Source: Promicromonospora sp. AC04 (GTDB taxonomy: Bacteria > Actinomycetota > Actinomycetes > Actinomycetales > Cellulomonadaceae). Taken from it: a DNA stretch of 64,000 bases. The stretch spans positions 1 to 64,000 of the forward strand of contig NZ_QBUG01000014.1 in assembly GCF_003058225.1 (NCBI RefSeq). The letters run 5' to 3'. The position numbers and the translations under genes are program-made. Below are positions 7,006 to 16,367 of this stretch, in pieces (within the stretch, counting starts at the first letter, position 1; every line of letters begins with the position of its first letter). Under the pieces are notes generated by a model that did not search any database, was not told the origin of the DNA, and saw only the letters and a program-made list of their open reading frames with translations.

Positions 7006-9037
7006 CACCCTTGATGAGCCCGTGGGCGACATCCTCGATCCGCTCGGCGATCTCGATGCGGTCGATTCGCAGAAGGCGACCAAGAACCGTGCCAGGGTCG
7101 GCTCGGCACGACCGTCGAACCTGCTCTACAACTACGGCCCGGGCGCGATCATGGACCTCCCGCACTTCACCGTGATGCCTGCAGGGCTCGATGACTGGGA
7201 CCGGATCTGGGCGCGCCGTGGCAGCATCCCCACCGTCTACGCGCCGCGCCTCCTCGATGCCGTTCGACGATTTCCGGGGCAGTTCAGCGTTCGGGAGCTG
7301 AGGCCCTTTCCGTGGGCACCGAAGCGGAACCAGGCGTCCAAGGAGGGTGACGATCTTGGGGTGCCGTCGAGGGTGTTTCCGCAGTGGCTGCGCTGCACCG
7401 GCTGTGACCTCCTCGCGCCGCTGACCCGGTTCAACTACGTCAACACCAATCCGTTCCGGCCTGACATGGCCCGCTTCGAACACGCGAAGTGCCCAGGGCA
7501 TCGCGGGAAGCCGAGCAAGGTTCCCCGGCAGGCAGTGCCTGCTCGATTCCTGTTGGCCTGCCCGGACGGTCACATCGACGAGTTCCCCTACGACTGGTGG
7601 GTTCACCACGGTGAGGCTTGCCCGGCGGGTGTCGAGCGCGCGCCGCTGAAGATGACTGAGCGCACGGTGGGTAAGGGCGCGTCGGCGACTGTGCACTGTG
7701 GCGCCTGCGGTCAGTCCCGTCCGATGAACGCTGCTCAGGGCGAGGCCGGCCGGGACAAGCTGCCGCGGTGCCGCGGGCGGCACCCGCACCTCGGTATGTT
7801 CGATCCCAGGGGCTGCAGAAATGCCACGCGGCTGATGTTGCTCGGCGCGTCGAACCTATGGTTCCCTGCGACGCAATCGATCGTGGTGATGCCGGAGTCC
7901 GAGTCGGCTGGTGCGGCGGCCAATGACCTGGGGTATCTCTTGGTCACGGAGGCAGGGCACAAGCGGGTCGAGAAGTACCAGGACAGGCTTGACCGAATCC
8001 GCGAGTTCCTGGAGGACGAAGACTCGGAGCTCGCGGCATGGTCGGATGAGCAGCTTCGCACGGCTGTGGAACAGGCTCTGGCGCCTGAGCCAACCGAGGA
8101 GGAGGTGTACGAGGCTCTCGAGAAGTGGGACCCGATCGACCTCCTTGTCCCGGAGTGGAACTACCTGCAGCAGGAGCCGCTTGGGCCACAGCACGAGGCC
8201 GACAAGCAGAGTGGGCTTGCGCTGACGAAGCAGGACGTTCAGGTCGAACTGGAGAAGTTTTCGGTCTCACGGGTGCTCTCGATCGACCGGTTGCGGAAGG
8301 TGAACGCAGTCGTCGGCTTCACACGGATCGACGAGATGGAACGGGCCAACGACATGCCCGCGCGCATCGCTCCACTGACCCGGAGTGGTCGACCTACGTG
8401 GGCGGTGGCGACCGAGGATCGTGGCGAGGGAATCTACCTTCAGCTCGACGAGGACGCCGTCGGGCGGTGGGAGACGAAGATCGAGGCGACCGACCTGTGG
8501 AAAGCGCACCGCGCCGCCCACGAGCGGAACTTCAACGCGAGGTACTCGGAGACCTCCAAGGACGTAGACCCGGACAGCAGGCTCCTGCCCCCGCGGTACT
8601 GGCTGCTGCACACCCTCTCGCACGTGCTGATCCGAGAGATGGCAATGTACTCCGGGTATTCGGCCGCGTCGCTCACGGAGCGGATCTATGCGTGGGCGCC
8701 GAACGAGGACCGGCCGCCTGCCGCAGGGCTGATGATCATCACGACGGCGTCGGACTCGGACGGGACCCTGGGTGGGCTCGTACAGCTTTCGCGGCCGGAC
8801 CAGCTATGGCGGGTGACCGAGCGGGCGCTGGAGCGAGCGAAGCGATGTTCGTCCGACCCGGTGTGTGCGCAGCGCACGCCGAAGGATCCGGAGGACTTCC
8901 TGCACGGCGCCGCGTGCCACACCTGCGCGATGGCGTCGGAGACGTCGTGCGAGCGCGCCAATCGGTTCCTCGACCGGCGATTCCTTCTGGATCTGCCTGG
9001 GGCGCCGGGGCTTGGGTTCTTTGACTTCGCGGGCTGA
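6998..9037 (+). CDS. drmB: DISARM protein DrmB (DUF1998), 679 aa
   Basis: The ATG at 6998 overlaps the drmA stop (ATGACTGA), so translation is coupled. The N-terminus has RPSNLLYNYGPGAIMDLP, the conserved start of this family. Cysteine pairs (CTGC near 132, CGAC further on, and later CxxC/CxH groups) suggest zinc binding. The DUF1998 domain is C-terminal (about 520-660), with YWLLHTLSHVLIREM and the cysteine set CSSDPVC, CHTC, C. In characterised DISARM, DrmB partners the DrmA helicase to bind DNA with a 5' overhang and trigger attack on phage DNA. Confidence 0.92.
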   Translation: MTDTLDEPVGDILDPLGDLDAVDSQKATKNRARVGSARPSNLLYNYGPGAIMDLPHFTVMPAGLDDWDRIWARRGSIPTVYAPRLLDAVRRFPGQFSVRELRPFPWAPKRNQASKEGDDLGVPSRVFPQWLRCTGCDLLAPLTRFNYVNTNPFRPDMARFEHAKCPGHRGKPSKVPRQAVPARFLLACPDGHIDEFPYDWWVHHGEACPAGVERAPLKMTERTVGKGASATVHCGACGQSRPMNAAQGEAGRDKLPRCRGRHPHLGMFDPRGCRNATRLMLLGASNLWFPATQSIVVMPESESAGAAANDLGYLLVTEAGHKRVEKYQDRLDRIREFLEDEDSELAAWSDEQLRTAVEQALAPEPTEEEVYEALEKWDPIDLLVPEWNYLQQEPLGPQHEADKQSGLALTKQDVQVELEKFSVSRVLSIDRLRKVNAVVGFTRIDEMERANDMPARIAPLTRSGRPTWAVATEDRGEGIYLQLDEDAVGRWETKIEATDLWKAHRAAHERNFNARYSETSKDVDPDSRLLPPRYWLLHTLSHVLIREMAMYSGYSAASLTERIYAWAPNEDRPPAAGLMIITTASDSDGTLGGLVQLSRPDQLWRVTERALERAKRCSSDPVCAQRTPKDPEDFLHGAACHTCAMASETSCERANRFLDRRFLLDLPGAPGLGFFDFAG

Positions 9038-9749
9038 GGCGCTGCGCGCTCTCGGCGCCCTCCTGACCGGGACCGAGGCGCGGCTTGTCGCGACGGCTTT
9101 GGAAGACGAGGAGTCTGTGTCGTCAGCGTTCTCGATGGTGGACCTGGAGCGGCGACCCCGGGCGCTGGAGCTGGTGTCTGTCGCTGGGCTGCGCCTCGAC
9201 CGGGACCTGCTCGTGGCCGTGCTGCGCGGCGTCGAAGGCGCGCGCTCGGTGACGCGGCGCGTCGAGACAATTTGGACGATGCCCGGCCACCTTGCAGGCG
9301 GAGGCGGCCTGACCACCTCGCTGGTGCGTCTGGTCGAGGGCGCGCGGGAATCGGTGGTGTGCTCGACGTTCAACTTCCAACGGTCCTCGGGGATGTGGGG
9401 CGCGCTGCAGGCTGCTTCACGGCGGTCCGGGGTTGGGGTGCGCGTGTACGTCGACGCTGGTGCAAGCGCTGATGCGTCTGGTCCCTCGGCCGGTGAACTT
9501 GCGGAGTGGTTGGCGCCTGGGGAGGTGTTCCGGACTCGGGACTTTGACGGGAAGCCGGTGCGCAATCACGCGAAGTTTCTCTCGGTGGACCACCGGTTCG
9601 TGGTGGTCACCAGCGCGAACTTCTCCTGGAGCGCCGAGAATGGGAACGTCGAGCTCGGGGTGCGAATCGACGATCCGGGCCTGGCCGATCGTGTGGAGCG
9701 GGAGATGCGGGACGCGGAGGACGTGCTGTACGAGGTCGTCGAGCGCTGA
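9021..9749 (+). CDS. drmC: DISARM phospholipase D-like protein DrmC, 242 aa
   Basis: I start it at TTG 9021, 17 bp inside drmB, because upstream codons are only a shadow of drmB; no good ATG exists nearby. The product is a single-HKD phospholipase D fold protein. HAKFLSVD (H, K, D near residues 183-190), followed by SANFSW and a conserved N and E, forms the catalytic motif. An N-terminal helical half precedes VVCSTFNFQ. The usual DrmC length is about 240 aa, which fits. DrmC is dispensable for protection by some DISARM systems. It converges on the helicase gene with a 9 bp gap. Confidence 0.88.
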   Translation: MTSRAEALRALGALLTGTEARLVATALEDEESVSSAFSMVDLERRPRALELVSVAGLRLDRDLLVAVLRGVEGARSVTRRVETIWTMPGHLAGGGGLTTSLVRLVEGARESVVCSTFNFQRSSGMWGALQAASRRSGVGVRVYVDAGASADASGPSAGELAEWLAPGEVFRTRDFDGKPVRNHAKFLSVDHRFVVVTSANFSWSAENGNVELGVRIDDPGLADRVEREMRDAEDVLYEVVER

Positions 9750-9758
9750 CGTGGGGCC

Positions 9759-11993
9759 CTACTCCGTATTGGGAAGTAGTTCGCTCTTCTTGCCGTCCCA
9801 GATGATCACGAGTTGGTCCCGGGCCCGGGTGGCGGCCACATACAGCAAGGAACGCTCCTGCTGCAGCTTCTCCGTGCGTTCGTCGTGCGGAACCTTGTCG
9901 ACACCGGCCGGCATGACATCGGATGACACACCGAACAACAGCACCCGCCGGAACTCCATGCCCTTGGCGCGGTGCATCGTCATGACCGGGACGTTGCCCT
10001 TGCCCAGTGCGACGCGGTTCCCGACGTACTTGGCGGGGAGCCCACGCTCGACGAGGTCGATGGACAGGTTCTCCCCTTCTTGTCGGTTACGGATGAGTAC
10101 CGCCAGATTCGAAGGATCGTCATCTGCCCCGAGCCAGTCCCGCAGAATGTTCGCGGCGGCCTCGTACGCCTCGTCTGGCTGGTCAAAGCCATACTCCTGA
10201 GGCGGGGGGCCCACACGTGAGGAGCGGTAGCCAAGAGAGGAGGTGTCGGTCTCCTCCATATCGATCATGGGCTCGCCGCCGAGCACGCCCACCGCGTACC
10301 GGAGTGTCTGTGCTGTTGTGCGGTAGTTCAGGGTGAGCCTGCGCGACCGGCCCGTCAGGTGGATGCCCAGGTGGCTGGGAACCACATGCTGGCTATAGAT
10401 GCGTTGCTGGGAGTCCTCTGCGACGAACAGGTCGTTGCTGCCGGGCGCAACCAGTGCCCGCAGGAGCAGGAGCCTGCTGGGGCTGAGGTCCTGGGCTTCG
10501 TCGACGAGCACGTGATCGGCGAGCCGAGGACGTCCGTTGGCAGCCAGCATGTCCAGGGCGGAAGCGACGATCAGTGCCCGCTCGTCGTAGTCCGTTGTCC
10601 CCGCGTGGGCCGACCGGGTGCGGTACGCCTCGATCACGTCCCAGACTGCTGAGCGATGCTGCCTGCTCAGCCGAACGCCCCGACCCTCACGGTTCGTGCG
10701 CAGGTAATCGTCACGTGTCGTCATGCGGCCGGGCAGGACCACATGCGCGTACTCGGCAGAAACGAATGGAACGGCGCGGAGCGATTCGGGAAGTTCCCAG
10801 CCCGCCTCCTTGAGCGCCGCTCGCCATACCTGCTCCTTCGTGGTGTCCAGGAGCGACCCCTGCCGTGGTCCGCCGATCACACTGAGCGCAGCATGGACCG
10901 GAAGTCCGATCCGTGCCGCGCTGTCTACCAGATGCCAGGTGATGGCATCGACGGTGCCCACGTAGATCCCGGGTTCCCCCGGGGTGGTCGCAATGGGGGC
11001 GGAGGGGGCGAGGAGCGCCAGCTGCGCTCGCAGCGTCTCGGCGAGGGTGCGGTTGAACGTGGTCAGCACGATCCGCGCTGTGGGGTTCGACGCCGCAAGC
11101 CGGTGTGCTCGATGCAGCAGCACCACCGTCTTGCCGGTGCCCGCACCTCCCGACAACCGGAACGAGCCGCTCATCGACTGCTCCGCATAACGGCTCTGCT
11201 CCGGATGGAGGAACAGGCGCCAGCGTCCGAAGTCCGGATCCTCGATGGCGTCACGGAGCACCGCATCGTCCTCGACGTAGGCGAACTCCATACGGGTGGC
11301 ACGGCGTTCAAGGGCCTCGAGCACGCTCTGGTCCGACGTCGGGTCTCCGGCAGACGGGCGTAGGTCGTAGAGGGCACGTACCTCCGCCAAGGGAGTGCCC
11401 GCGGCCAGTTCGAGCAGTGCCTCACCCTGCCACGTGGCTGGGGCGTTATCCGTGAGATCCGCCAGCGCGTTCTCGTCGGCCTCGGTGATCACCCGGTCAG
11501 CGAGGTCCTCGGCGATGCCGAGGTCCAGCAGGTCGGCGCGAGAGATGCCGTAGCGCGCGAGGATCGCCGGACGGCCGGTGGCAGGTGATGCACTCGGCGG
11601 CGCGCTCCAGTCGCTCGGCTGATCGGGCAGCCAGCTGTCGGATGACGGGGCGGGGGCTTGCTCCCGTAGCAGCTCAAGAACGCCGCTCGCCGGGTTCACC
11701 TGCAGGCGGGCCTTCTTCGCAAAGGCGATCGCATCGTCGTGCGGGTAGGTGCCGAGGTAGATGTAGTGGGCCTCACCGCTGCTCGACGCGGTCAGCTTCA
11801 CCAGGACAGCGCGCCAAAATTGGTCGACGCGTCCGGTGCGTACACGTGGGTCGGAGGTCCCCGTGATTGGCTCGATGTGCAGGCCAGACGTGGTGTCGTC
11901 CGTTCGGAGCTTCTCGAGGAACGTGAACGCTTTTCCGCGCACGCTTCCGTCGAGTACAGGGCGCTGCGGCGGTCCGAGTGTCACGTGGGGCAC
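9759..11993 (-). CDS. UvrD-type DNA helicase with N-terminal RelE-like domain, 744 aa
   Basis: This superfamily 1 helicase has Walker A GGAGTGKT (near residue 281), VDEAQD (near 496), AEDSQQRIY, LNYRTT, IRNRQEG, MHRAKGMEF and YVAATRARDQL, the full set of UvrD/PcrA motifs. The first 110 residues are separate. Segments such as FTFLEKLR, GLHIEPI and DPRVRTGRVDQFWRAVLVKL, then a YIYLGTYPHDDAIAFA strand, look like a RelE/ParE toxin fold. A helix-hairpin-helix-like segment (RADLLDLGIAEDLADRVI) lies near residue 160. The start is GTG at 11993 with a weak ribosome site. It sits between DISARM and an ATPase/TOPRIM pair, so a defence role is inferred. Confidence 0.85.
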   Translation of the reverse strand: MPHVTLGPPQRPVLDGSVRGKAFTFLEKLRTDDTTSGLHIEPITGTSDPRVRTGRVDQFWRAVLVKLTASSSGEAHYIYLGTYPHDDAIAFAKKARLQVNPASGVLELLREQAPAPSSDSWLPDQPSDWSAPPSASPATGRPAILARYGISRADLLDLGIAEDLADRVITEADENALADLTDNAPATWQGEALLELAAGTPLAEVRALYDLRPSAGDPTSDQSVLEALERRATRMEFAYVEDDAVLRDAIEDPDFGRWRLFLHPEQSRYAEQSMSGSFRLSGGAGTGKTVVLLHRAHRLAASNPTARIVLTTFNRTLAETLRAQLALLAPSAPIATTPGEPGIYVGTVDAITWHLVDSAARIGLPVHAALSVIGGPRQGSLLDTTKEQVWRAALKEAGWELPESLRAVPFVSAEYAHVVLPGRMTTRDDYLRTNREGRGVRLSRQHRSAVWDVIEAYRTRSAHAGTTDYDERALIVASALDMLAANGRPRLADHVLVDEAQDLSPSRLLLLRALVAPGSNDLFVAEDSQQRIYSQHVVPSHLGIHLTGRSRRLTLNYRTTAQTLRYAVGVLGGEPMIDMEETDTSSLGYRSSRVGPPPQEYGFDQPDEAYEAAANILRDWLGADDDPSNLAVLIRNRQEGENLSIDLVERGLPAKYVGNRVALGKGNVPVMTMHRAKGMEFRRVLLFGVSSDVMPAGVDKVPHDERTEKLQQERSLLYVAATRARDQLVIIWDGKKSELLPNTE

Positions 11994-12067
11994 ACCAGGC
12001 AGGATACGTCGCCCGGATCCGGAAATCTCGGCTTAGGTGCCGCTGGTCGTGATGTTGAGCAGCAGGT

Positions 12068-12688
12068 TTACCCGCGCAGGGAACGAACTGCCCGCTCGGT
12101 GTCCTCGACCAGGTGACGGAACGAGGTCAGCTCGGTGACCGGACCGTCGAGGTCGAGCCGGTCGAGCAAGACGCGACGGTGATCGTTGAACCGGCCGCGT
12201 GCCTGCTTCAGACGCCTTCCGCTCGCCTCGCTGGCTCGGACACACGCGTCCGCAAGAATCTCCTTGGGGTTGCTGGTCTGCTCGATCCTTCTGACGCTCG
12301 GCAGGCCGAGTGCTGCGCGTCCACGGCTGCGCCCGACGACGTCGCGGATCGCCTGCTCGTCGGTGAGTAGCCACGCCTCCGTCTCCTGGACCGGGACCAC
12401 GGGCACACCCCTGATCCCCTGTTCGGTGAGCGCGGTGCGCACCTCTTCGATCCGCGGAGTCGGGTCCATGGAATCGGCATCGCGATGCAGGAAGACAAGG
12501 TCAAAGGGCGTGGCTGTGTCCTTGGTGAGCTCAGCGAGCTTCTCCCTCGAGGAGCCGGGCCACTGTCGCGGCAGCCCCTCCACCTCGTCCGCGCCGGCTC
12601 GTCTGACCAGCTCGCTCAGGATGCCGACCAATGGGTAGTCGCTTGTGCCCTCACCGATGAACACGAACGAGACTGAACGGAGCCCCAT
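12068..12688 (-). CDS. TOPRIM-like DUF4276 protein, 206 aa
   Basis: The ATG at 12688 shares one base with the stop of the upstream ATPase gene (TGATG). The sequence has the TOPRIM-type acidic residues FIGEGTSD (Glu) near the N-terminus, HRDADSMDP (DxD) near residue 72, and VPVQETEAWLL, typical of DUF4276. Such proteins are predicted nucleases or nickases, encoded next to ABC-type ATPases in OLD- and PARIS-like defence pairs. I infer it is the effector whose activity the ATPase controls. Substrate and trigger are unknown. Confidence 0.75.
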   Translation of the reverse strand: MGLRSVSFVFIGEGTSDYPLVGILSELVRRAGADEVEGLPRQWPGSSREKLAELTKDTATPFDLVFLHRDADSMDPTPRIEEVRTALTEQGIRGVPVVPVQETEAWLLTDEQAIRDVVGRSRGRAALGLPSVRRIEQTSNPKEILADACVRASEASGRRLKQARGRFNDHRRVLLDRLDLDGPVTELTSFRHLVEDTERAVRSLRG

Positions 12689-14100
12689 CAAGCGTCGGCT
12701 CCGGTGCCGGTGGTCAAGTCGACGACGAGCTGATCATCGTCTTGCGTGACCAGGTACGCCTCGACGTCAGCCTTGGACAGGGCGAGGCGCGCCCTCTCGG
12801 CGCGCCAGCTACCGCGCATGGGATGGAGGCGAAGTGTTGTGGCCGCGCGATTAGCCCGGGTGACCGTGGTGTTGAGCGCCAAGACGAGGTCTTCGGCGTT
12901 CTGCATGCTTACGAACCGCGGCGAGTGGGTGTTCACGATGACCTGGCGCACGGGGTTGGCGGAGTCAAGAGGCTCGTCAGGGTCCACAGCCAGGCTGCGG
13001 ACGAGGTCGACCATGGCACGCATCCGAGCGGGATGGATGCCGTTCTCAGGTTCTTCCATACAGATCACGCCGCCGAAGTCAGGATCCTCGACCATGATGC
13101 AGAGGGCCAGGAACCGCAGGGTTCCATCGGACAAGTTGCGGGCGGGGACCGTTCGCCCCGGGCCTATGCCTGCGTACAGGGTGAGTAGCTCGCGCTTCTC
13201 ATCAGAGTCGACATCGACCTCGCGGACGTCGGTCAACCCCGAGGCTGTGGCCTTGACTCGTTCGTACGCCGCGCCGTCGTCGAGCGCGGCCATCCGGCTC
13301 AGCGCCGAGGCCATATGCGCGCCGTTCTCGGAGATCGTCGTCGGTGAAGTGACCTCGTCAGGTTGCCGCATCGCGGAAGGCTCCAGCGCCAACAGGCTCC
13401 AGAGCCGCATCTCATTGCGGGCCGCGAGGATGGTGGGCGCCTCAATCGTCGTCGTTGTGCTCACCGCGGTCCGAGGTGCTCTGCGTGCGGGGGACTTCTG
13501 GGGCCGGCCGTCGTGACCGTCTGGATGAACGAGAACAGCGACTTCACCGTCATCCTCCGTGAGCGTCGAGATGAGGTCGGTGCCCTCACTCCCGCTCGTG
13601 ATCAGGGCTTGACGGAACTTGTCGCGTCTGCGTAGCCACGGCATCCTTTTGCCCGGGATGTCTGTAGTGAGGCTGGTCAGGCTCTCGTGCAGGAGCCGGA
13701 TCCCACCCGTGCGGCCATGGGACTCTACGGCCGTCGGTACGTCCTCGAGCTCGAGTTCGTAGCGGAGATACGTCGTCGTCGTAGCGCCCAGCCGTCCGAA
13801 GTCGTCGGTGACCTCTCGGGGCACGATCATCTCGGCAGCGAGCCTCATCTTCCGGGGCTCGCCGGGCTTTGCCCCGTCCCAGAACAACAGGGATAGGTCG
13901 GGCGGCCCGCCATCGATGGCGCGTACTCGCGAGGCAGCCTCGATGAACGTGGTGTCCGCCAGCATCGACAGGAACCGGATTGCGTCGAAGATGTTCGACT
14001 TGCCGACCGCGTTAGGCCCGGCAATGCAGGTGTACGGACCGAAGTCCGCTTCGAATCCGAGCAGGTTCTTGAACCCGTCGATCTCCAGTCGGGTCAGCAC
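12688..14100 (-). CDS. AAA_21/AAA_15 ATPase (OLD-like), 470 aa
   Basis: It starts at GTG 14100. The N-terminus LEIDGFKNLLGFEADFGPYTCIAGPNAVGKSNIFDAIRF holds Walker A of the SMC/RecF-like AAA_21 family (GPNAVGKS, near residue 29). The C-terminal half has the ABC signature-like LSDGTLRFLAL, Walker B ICMEEPENGIHP, and the VNTHSP histidine switch. A lid of about 200 residues lies between. The gene overlaps the DUF4276 gene by one base, giving a two-gene ATPase/TOPRIM unit. By analogy the ATPase senses infection and restrains or activates the nuclease partner. Confidence 0.82.
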   Translation of the reverse strand: MLTRLEIDGFKNLLGFEADFGPYTCIAGPNAVGKSNIFDAIRFLSMLADTTFIEAASRVRAIDGGPPDLSLLFWDGAKPGEPRKMRLAAEMIVPREVTDDFGRLGATTTTYLRYELELEDVPTAVESHGRTGGIRLLHESLTSLTTDIPGKRMPWLRRRDKFRQALITSGSEGTDLISTLTEDDGEVAVLVHPDGHDGRPQKSPARRAPRTAVSTTTTIEAPTILAARNEMRLWSLLALEPSAMRQPDEVTSPTTISENGAHMASALSRMAALDDGAAYERVKATASGLTDVREVDVDSDEKRELLTLYAGIGPGRTVPARNLSDGTLRFLALCIMVEDPDFGGVICMEEPENGIHPARMRAMVDLVRSLAVDPDEPLDSANPVRQVIVNTHSPRFVSMQNAEDLVLALNTTVTRANRAATTLRLHPMRGSWRAERARLALSKADVEAYLVTQDDDQLVVDLTTGTGADA

Positions 14101-14321
14101 GGATCGACCCTACCTGTGGGGTCACTGACCGGCTCTGTTGTGGCGGTCCGCGTGTCGGTTGCCTTTACCGGTTTCCGCTACCCGACCGGTGCGTGCGAAC
14201 GGGTGTATGCCTCGGTTCCATTCCCCGCGGGGATGTACTCCGCAACAACAAGGGGTCTCCGCATCTTGTCGTGTGGCTTTCCACAGTCTTCTCCTGGCCC
14301 CGTTTTCCTAGGTTGAACGGC
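14101..14321. other. Intergenic, right border of the defence island
   Basis: About 220 bp between the divergent ATPase gene and a pseudogene. No tRNA, direct repeat or clear promoter was recognised. It marks where defence genes give way to ordinary chromosomal genes. Confidence 0.4.
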
Positions 14322-15438
14322 ATGTCTACGACTCCCAGACCTCGCCGTGCCCGGCGTGTCATCGCGGTCCTCCTGGTCGTCGCTGTCGCGGCGACAACAG
14401 CGGTAGGCGTCTCCCTGACGTTCGCGCGCAGGCAGGTGCTCGCCGCAGTCACGGCGAGCGCGGCGGCGTCGACCTCGTCGACCCTCCTCACCGCCACCGA
14501 ACCGGGGCCCTGCCAGCACCTGGACGTCCGGCTCCCCACAGCCAAGCGGCACCGCGCTGCCGTCGGGCACAGAACACTTCCGGATCGGCAGCATCACCAA
14601 GACCTTCGTGGCAACGGCGATCCTGCAGCTCGTCGACGAAGGCAGGATCAACCTCGACGCCCCCATCGGGACCTACCTACCCGGGGTCGTGCCGAACGGC
14701 GCCAACATCACCGTGCGGCAGATCCTCAACCACACCAGCGGGCTGTACGACTACATGAAGGGGGAGGGCTGGTCCACCAACCGGTGGCGCGGCGATGCGC
14801 GCTTCGCCACCTTCTCGCCCGACCAGCTGCTGGACGCCGCCATCGGGCACAAGCCGTACTTCGCGCCGGGAGCGGATTTCCGCTACTCGAACACCAACTA
14901 CATCGTGGCGGGCAAGCTCATCGAGGCTGTCACCGGGCACCCGTACAGCAGCGTGATCGAGCACCGGATCCTCCGGCCATTGAACCTGACAGGGACCTCG
15001 TTTCCGGGCACCGAACCAACCGTCCCAGAACCAGCCATCCACGCGACCGCAACGCTCGAGGACGGCCGGAGCGTGGACGTCACCGAGCAGAACGTCTCCC
15101 TCGACTGGGCTGCCGGCGAGATGGTCTCCACGACTCGCGACCTGCAGGTCTTCTTCGACGCGCTCCTCGGCGGCGAACTGATCAGTGAGGAGTCCCTGGC
15201 GCAGATGTGAACCACCGTCCCGATGGGCATGGGCTTTCACTACGGCCTCGGCCTGGAGCGCTTCGACCTGCCCTGTGGCGGCCAGATCTGGGGCCACGGC
15301 GGGCAGCTTCTCGGCTACGTCACCTACGCCTACCGGCGCGACGACGGCCGGAGCCTCACCATGCTGCTCGCCTCCGGCAACGGCGACGGCTTCATCTCCT
15401 TCGCGGCCGCCACCGGAGCGGCGTACTGCCTGACGTGA
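14322..15438 (+). pseudogene. Secreted serine hydrolase / D-Ala-D-Ala carboxypeptidase-like, degraded
   Basis: The frame from 14322 encodes a signal peptide (basic start, then VIAVLLVVAVAATTAVGV) but soon stops making sense. The family sequence resumes in another frame near 14550 with FRIGSITKTFVATAILQLVD, where SxxK is the catalytic Ser/Lys. It then runs through the YSN motif (YSNTNY) to ISEESLAQM. There a TGA at 15208-15210 interrupts it, and the same frame continues to 15438 with the HGG motif (WGHGGQLLGY). The segment between signal peptide and SxxK is too short for the family. So there is an internal deletion with frameshift plus a nonsense codon. The intact enzyme would be a penicillin-binding-protein/class C beta-lactamase fold hydrolase outside the membrane. 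Confidence 0.8.
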
Positions 15439-15608
15439 CGGGCAGCCAGGTCACTCCTCCGGATCAGACCACGGGCAAGCCAGACCAGGTCTGTCAACGA
15501 CCCGCGAGAGTGCACCACTCCGGCCGCCCCGGGACAGCCAGCGACCGCTGGCCATGTCCACCGTCGGCTATCGGCCATGCACCGGCAGCTCCCGTTCGGT
15601 TCAGGACC
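15439..15608. other. Intergenic, nothing recognised
   Basis: About 170 bp between the pseudogene and a convergent hypothetical gene. No hairpin or ORF of note. Confidence 0.4.
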
Positions 15609-16220
15609 TCAGAGCGGCATACCTTCGGTGATCCACTCGAAAGCCCTCGCCTTGTCGGCGCTGCCCTCGCCTGCGACATCTTCGAGCGCGCCGTCGTCGA
15701 GCGGATATGTGGTGTCGGACCACCTGGTCGCCCAGAGACTCCCGAAGAGCCTTGTGTCGCCCAGCACGTGGCGAAGGGCTCCGGTCACTTCCTCCCACTC
15801 CTCACGGGCGACAACCGCGGCCAGACCCGCCGCGGTCTCCCGCGCGCCGAAGCTGCCGTACACACCGAGCCGCTCGACCAGCCGTCCCAGGGCGATCTGG
15901 TCCAGAGCCACGGCGATCGACTGCGGTCCTGTGCCCAACGCACCTTTCCAGTTGACGCGCGCGCCGGTCGCGAGATCCGAGAAGGCCCGGACGACCGCGG
16001 TGAGGGTGAGCAGCCGACAGAGCACCTGGACCTCTTCGACGGGGTCCTGGTACGTGGTCAGGTCCTCGGACTCCAGGACGCCCCAGGCATGCTCTGCCCA
16101 GCGGAGCTCCGACCCGTCCGCCCAGGAGGCCGGCATGGCCTTCATCAGCGGCAGGATGTCATCGAGGGCAACGACGGAACCGGCGGGCAGGGACATGTCG
16201 AACACTCGCGTCGTGGACAT
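15609..16220 (-). CDS. Hypothetical protein, 203 aa
   Basis: I start at ATG 16220 (MSTTRVFDMS); a longer frame to 16277 exists. No signal peptide or membrane segment is seen. The sequence is mixed helical with many Trp, Leu and Ala residues (WADGSELRWAEHAWGVLE; FGSLWATRWSD). I recognise no family. It stands alone between a pseudogene and a two-component system, with a weak ribosome site (CGGGTC). It reads like a soluble protein, but its function is not visible. Confidence 0.6.
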   Translation of the reverse strand: MSTTRVFDMSLPAGSVVALDDILPLMKAMPASWADGSELRWAEHAWGVLESEDLTTYQDPVEEVQVLCRLLTLTAVVRAFSDLATGARVNWKGALGTGPQSIAVALDQIALGRLVERLGVYGSFGARETAAGLAAVVAREEWEEVTGALRHVLGDTRLFGSLWATRWSDTTYPLDDGALEDVAGEGSADKARAFEWITEGMPL

Positions 16221-16367
16221 GACCCGAGCATATGAGCGACGTTGGAGGTCAGCCACGAACGCGCGGTGGTTATCCACACCCCTACGGCGCCGGGTCGTGG
16301 GCAGGGAGGCGGGTTCCGCACCGCACCAGGCCGTTCCACGATCGTGACAGCCAGTGCCCTGTCGAGC

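Noticed and set aside
137-14100. Prophage or complete integrative element
   Set aside because: Apart from one recombinase there are no phage structural, replication or conjugation genes, and no second att site was seen.
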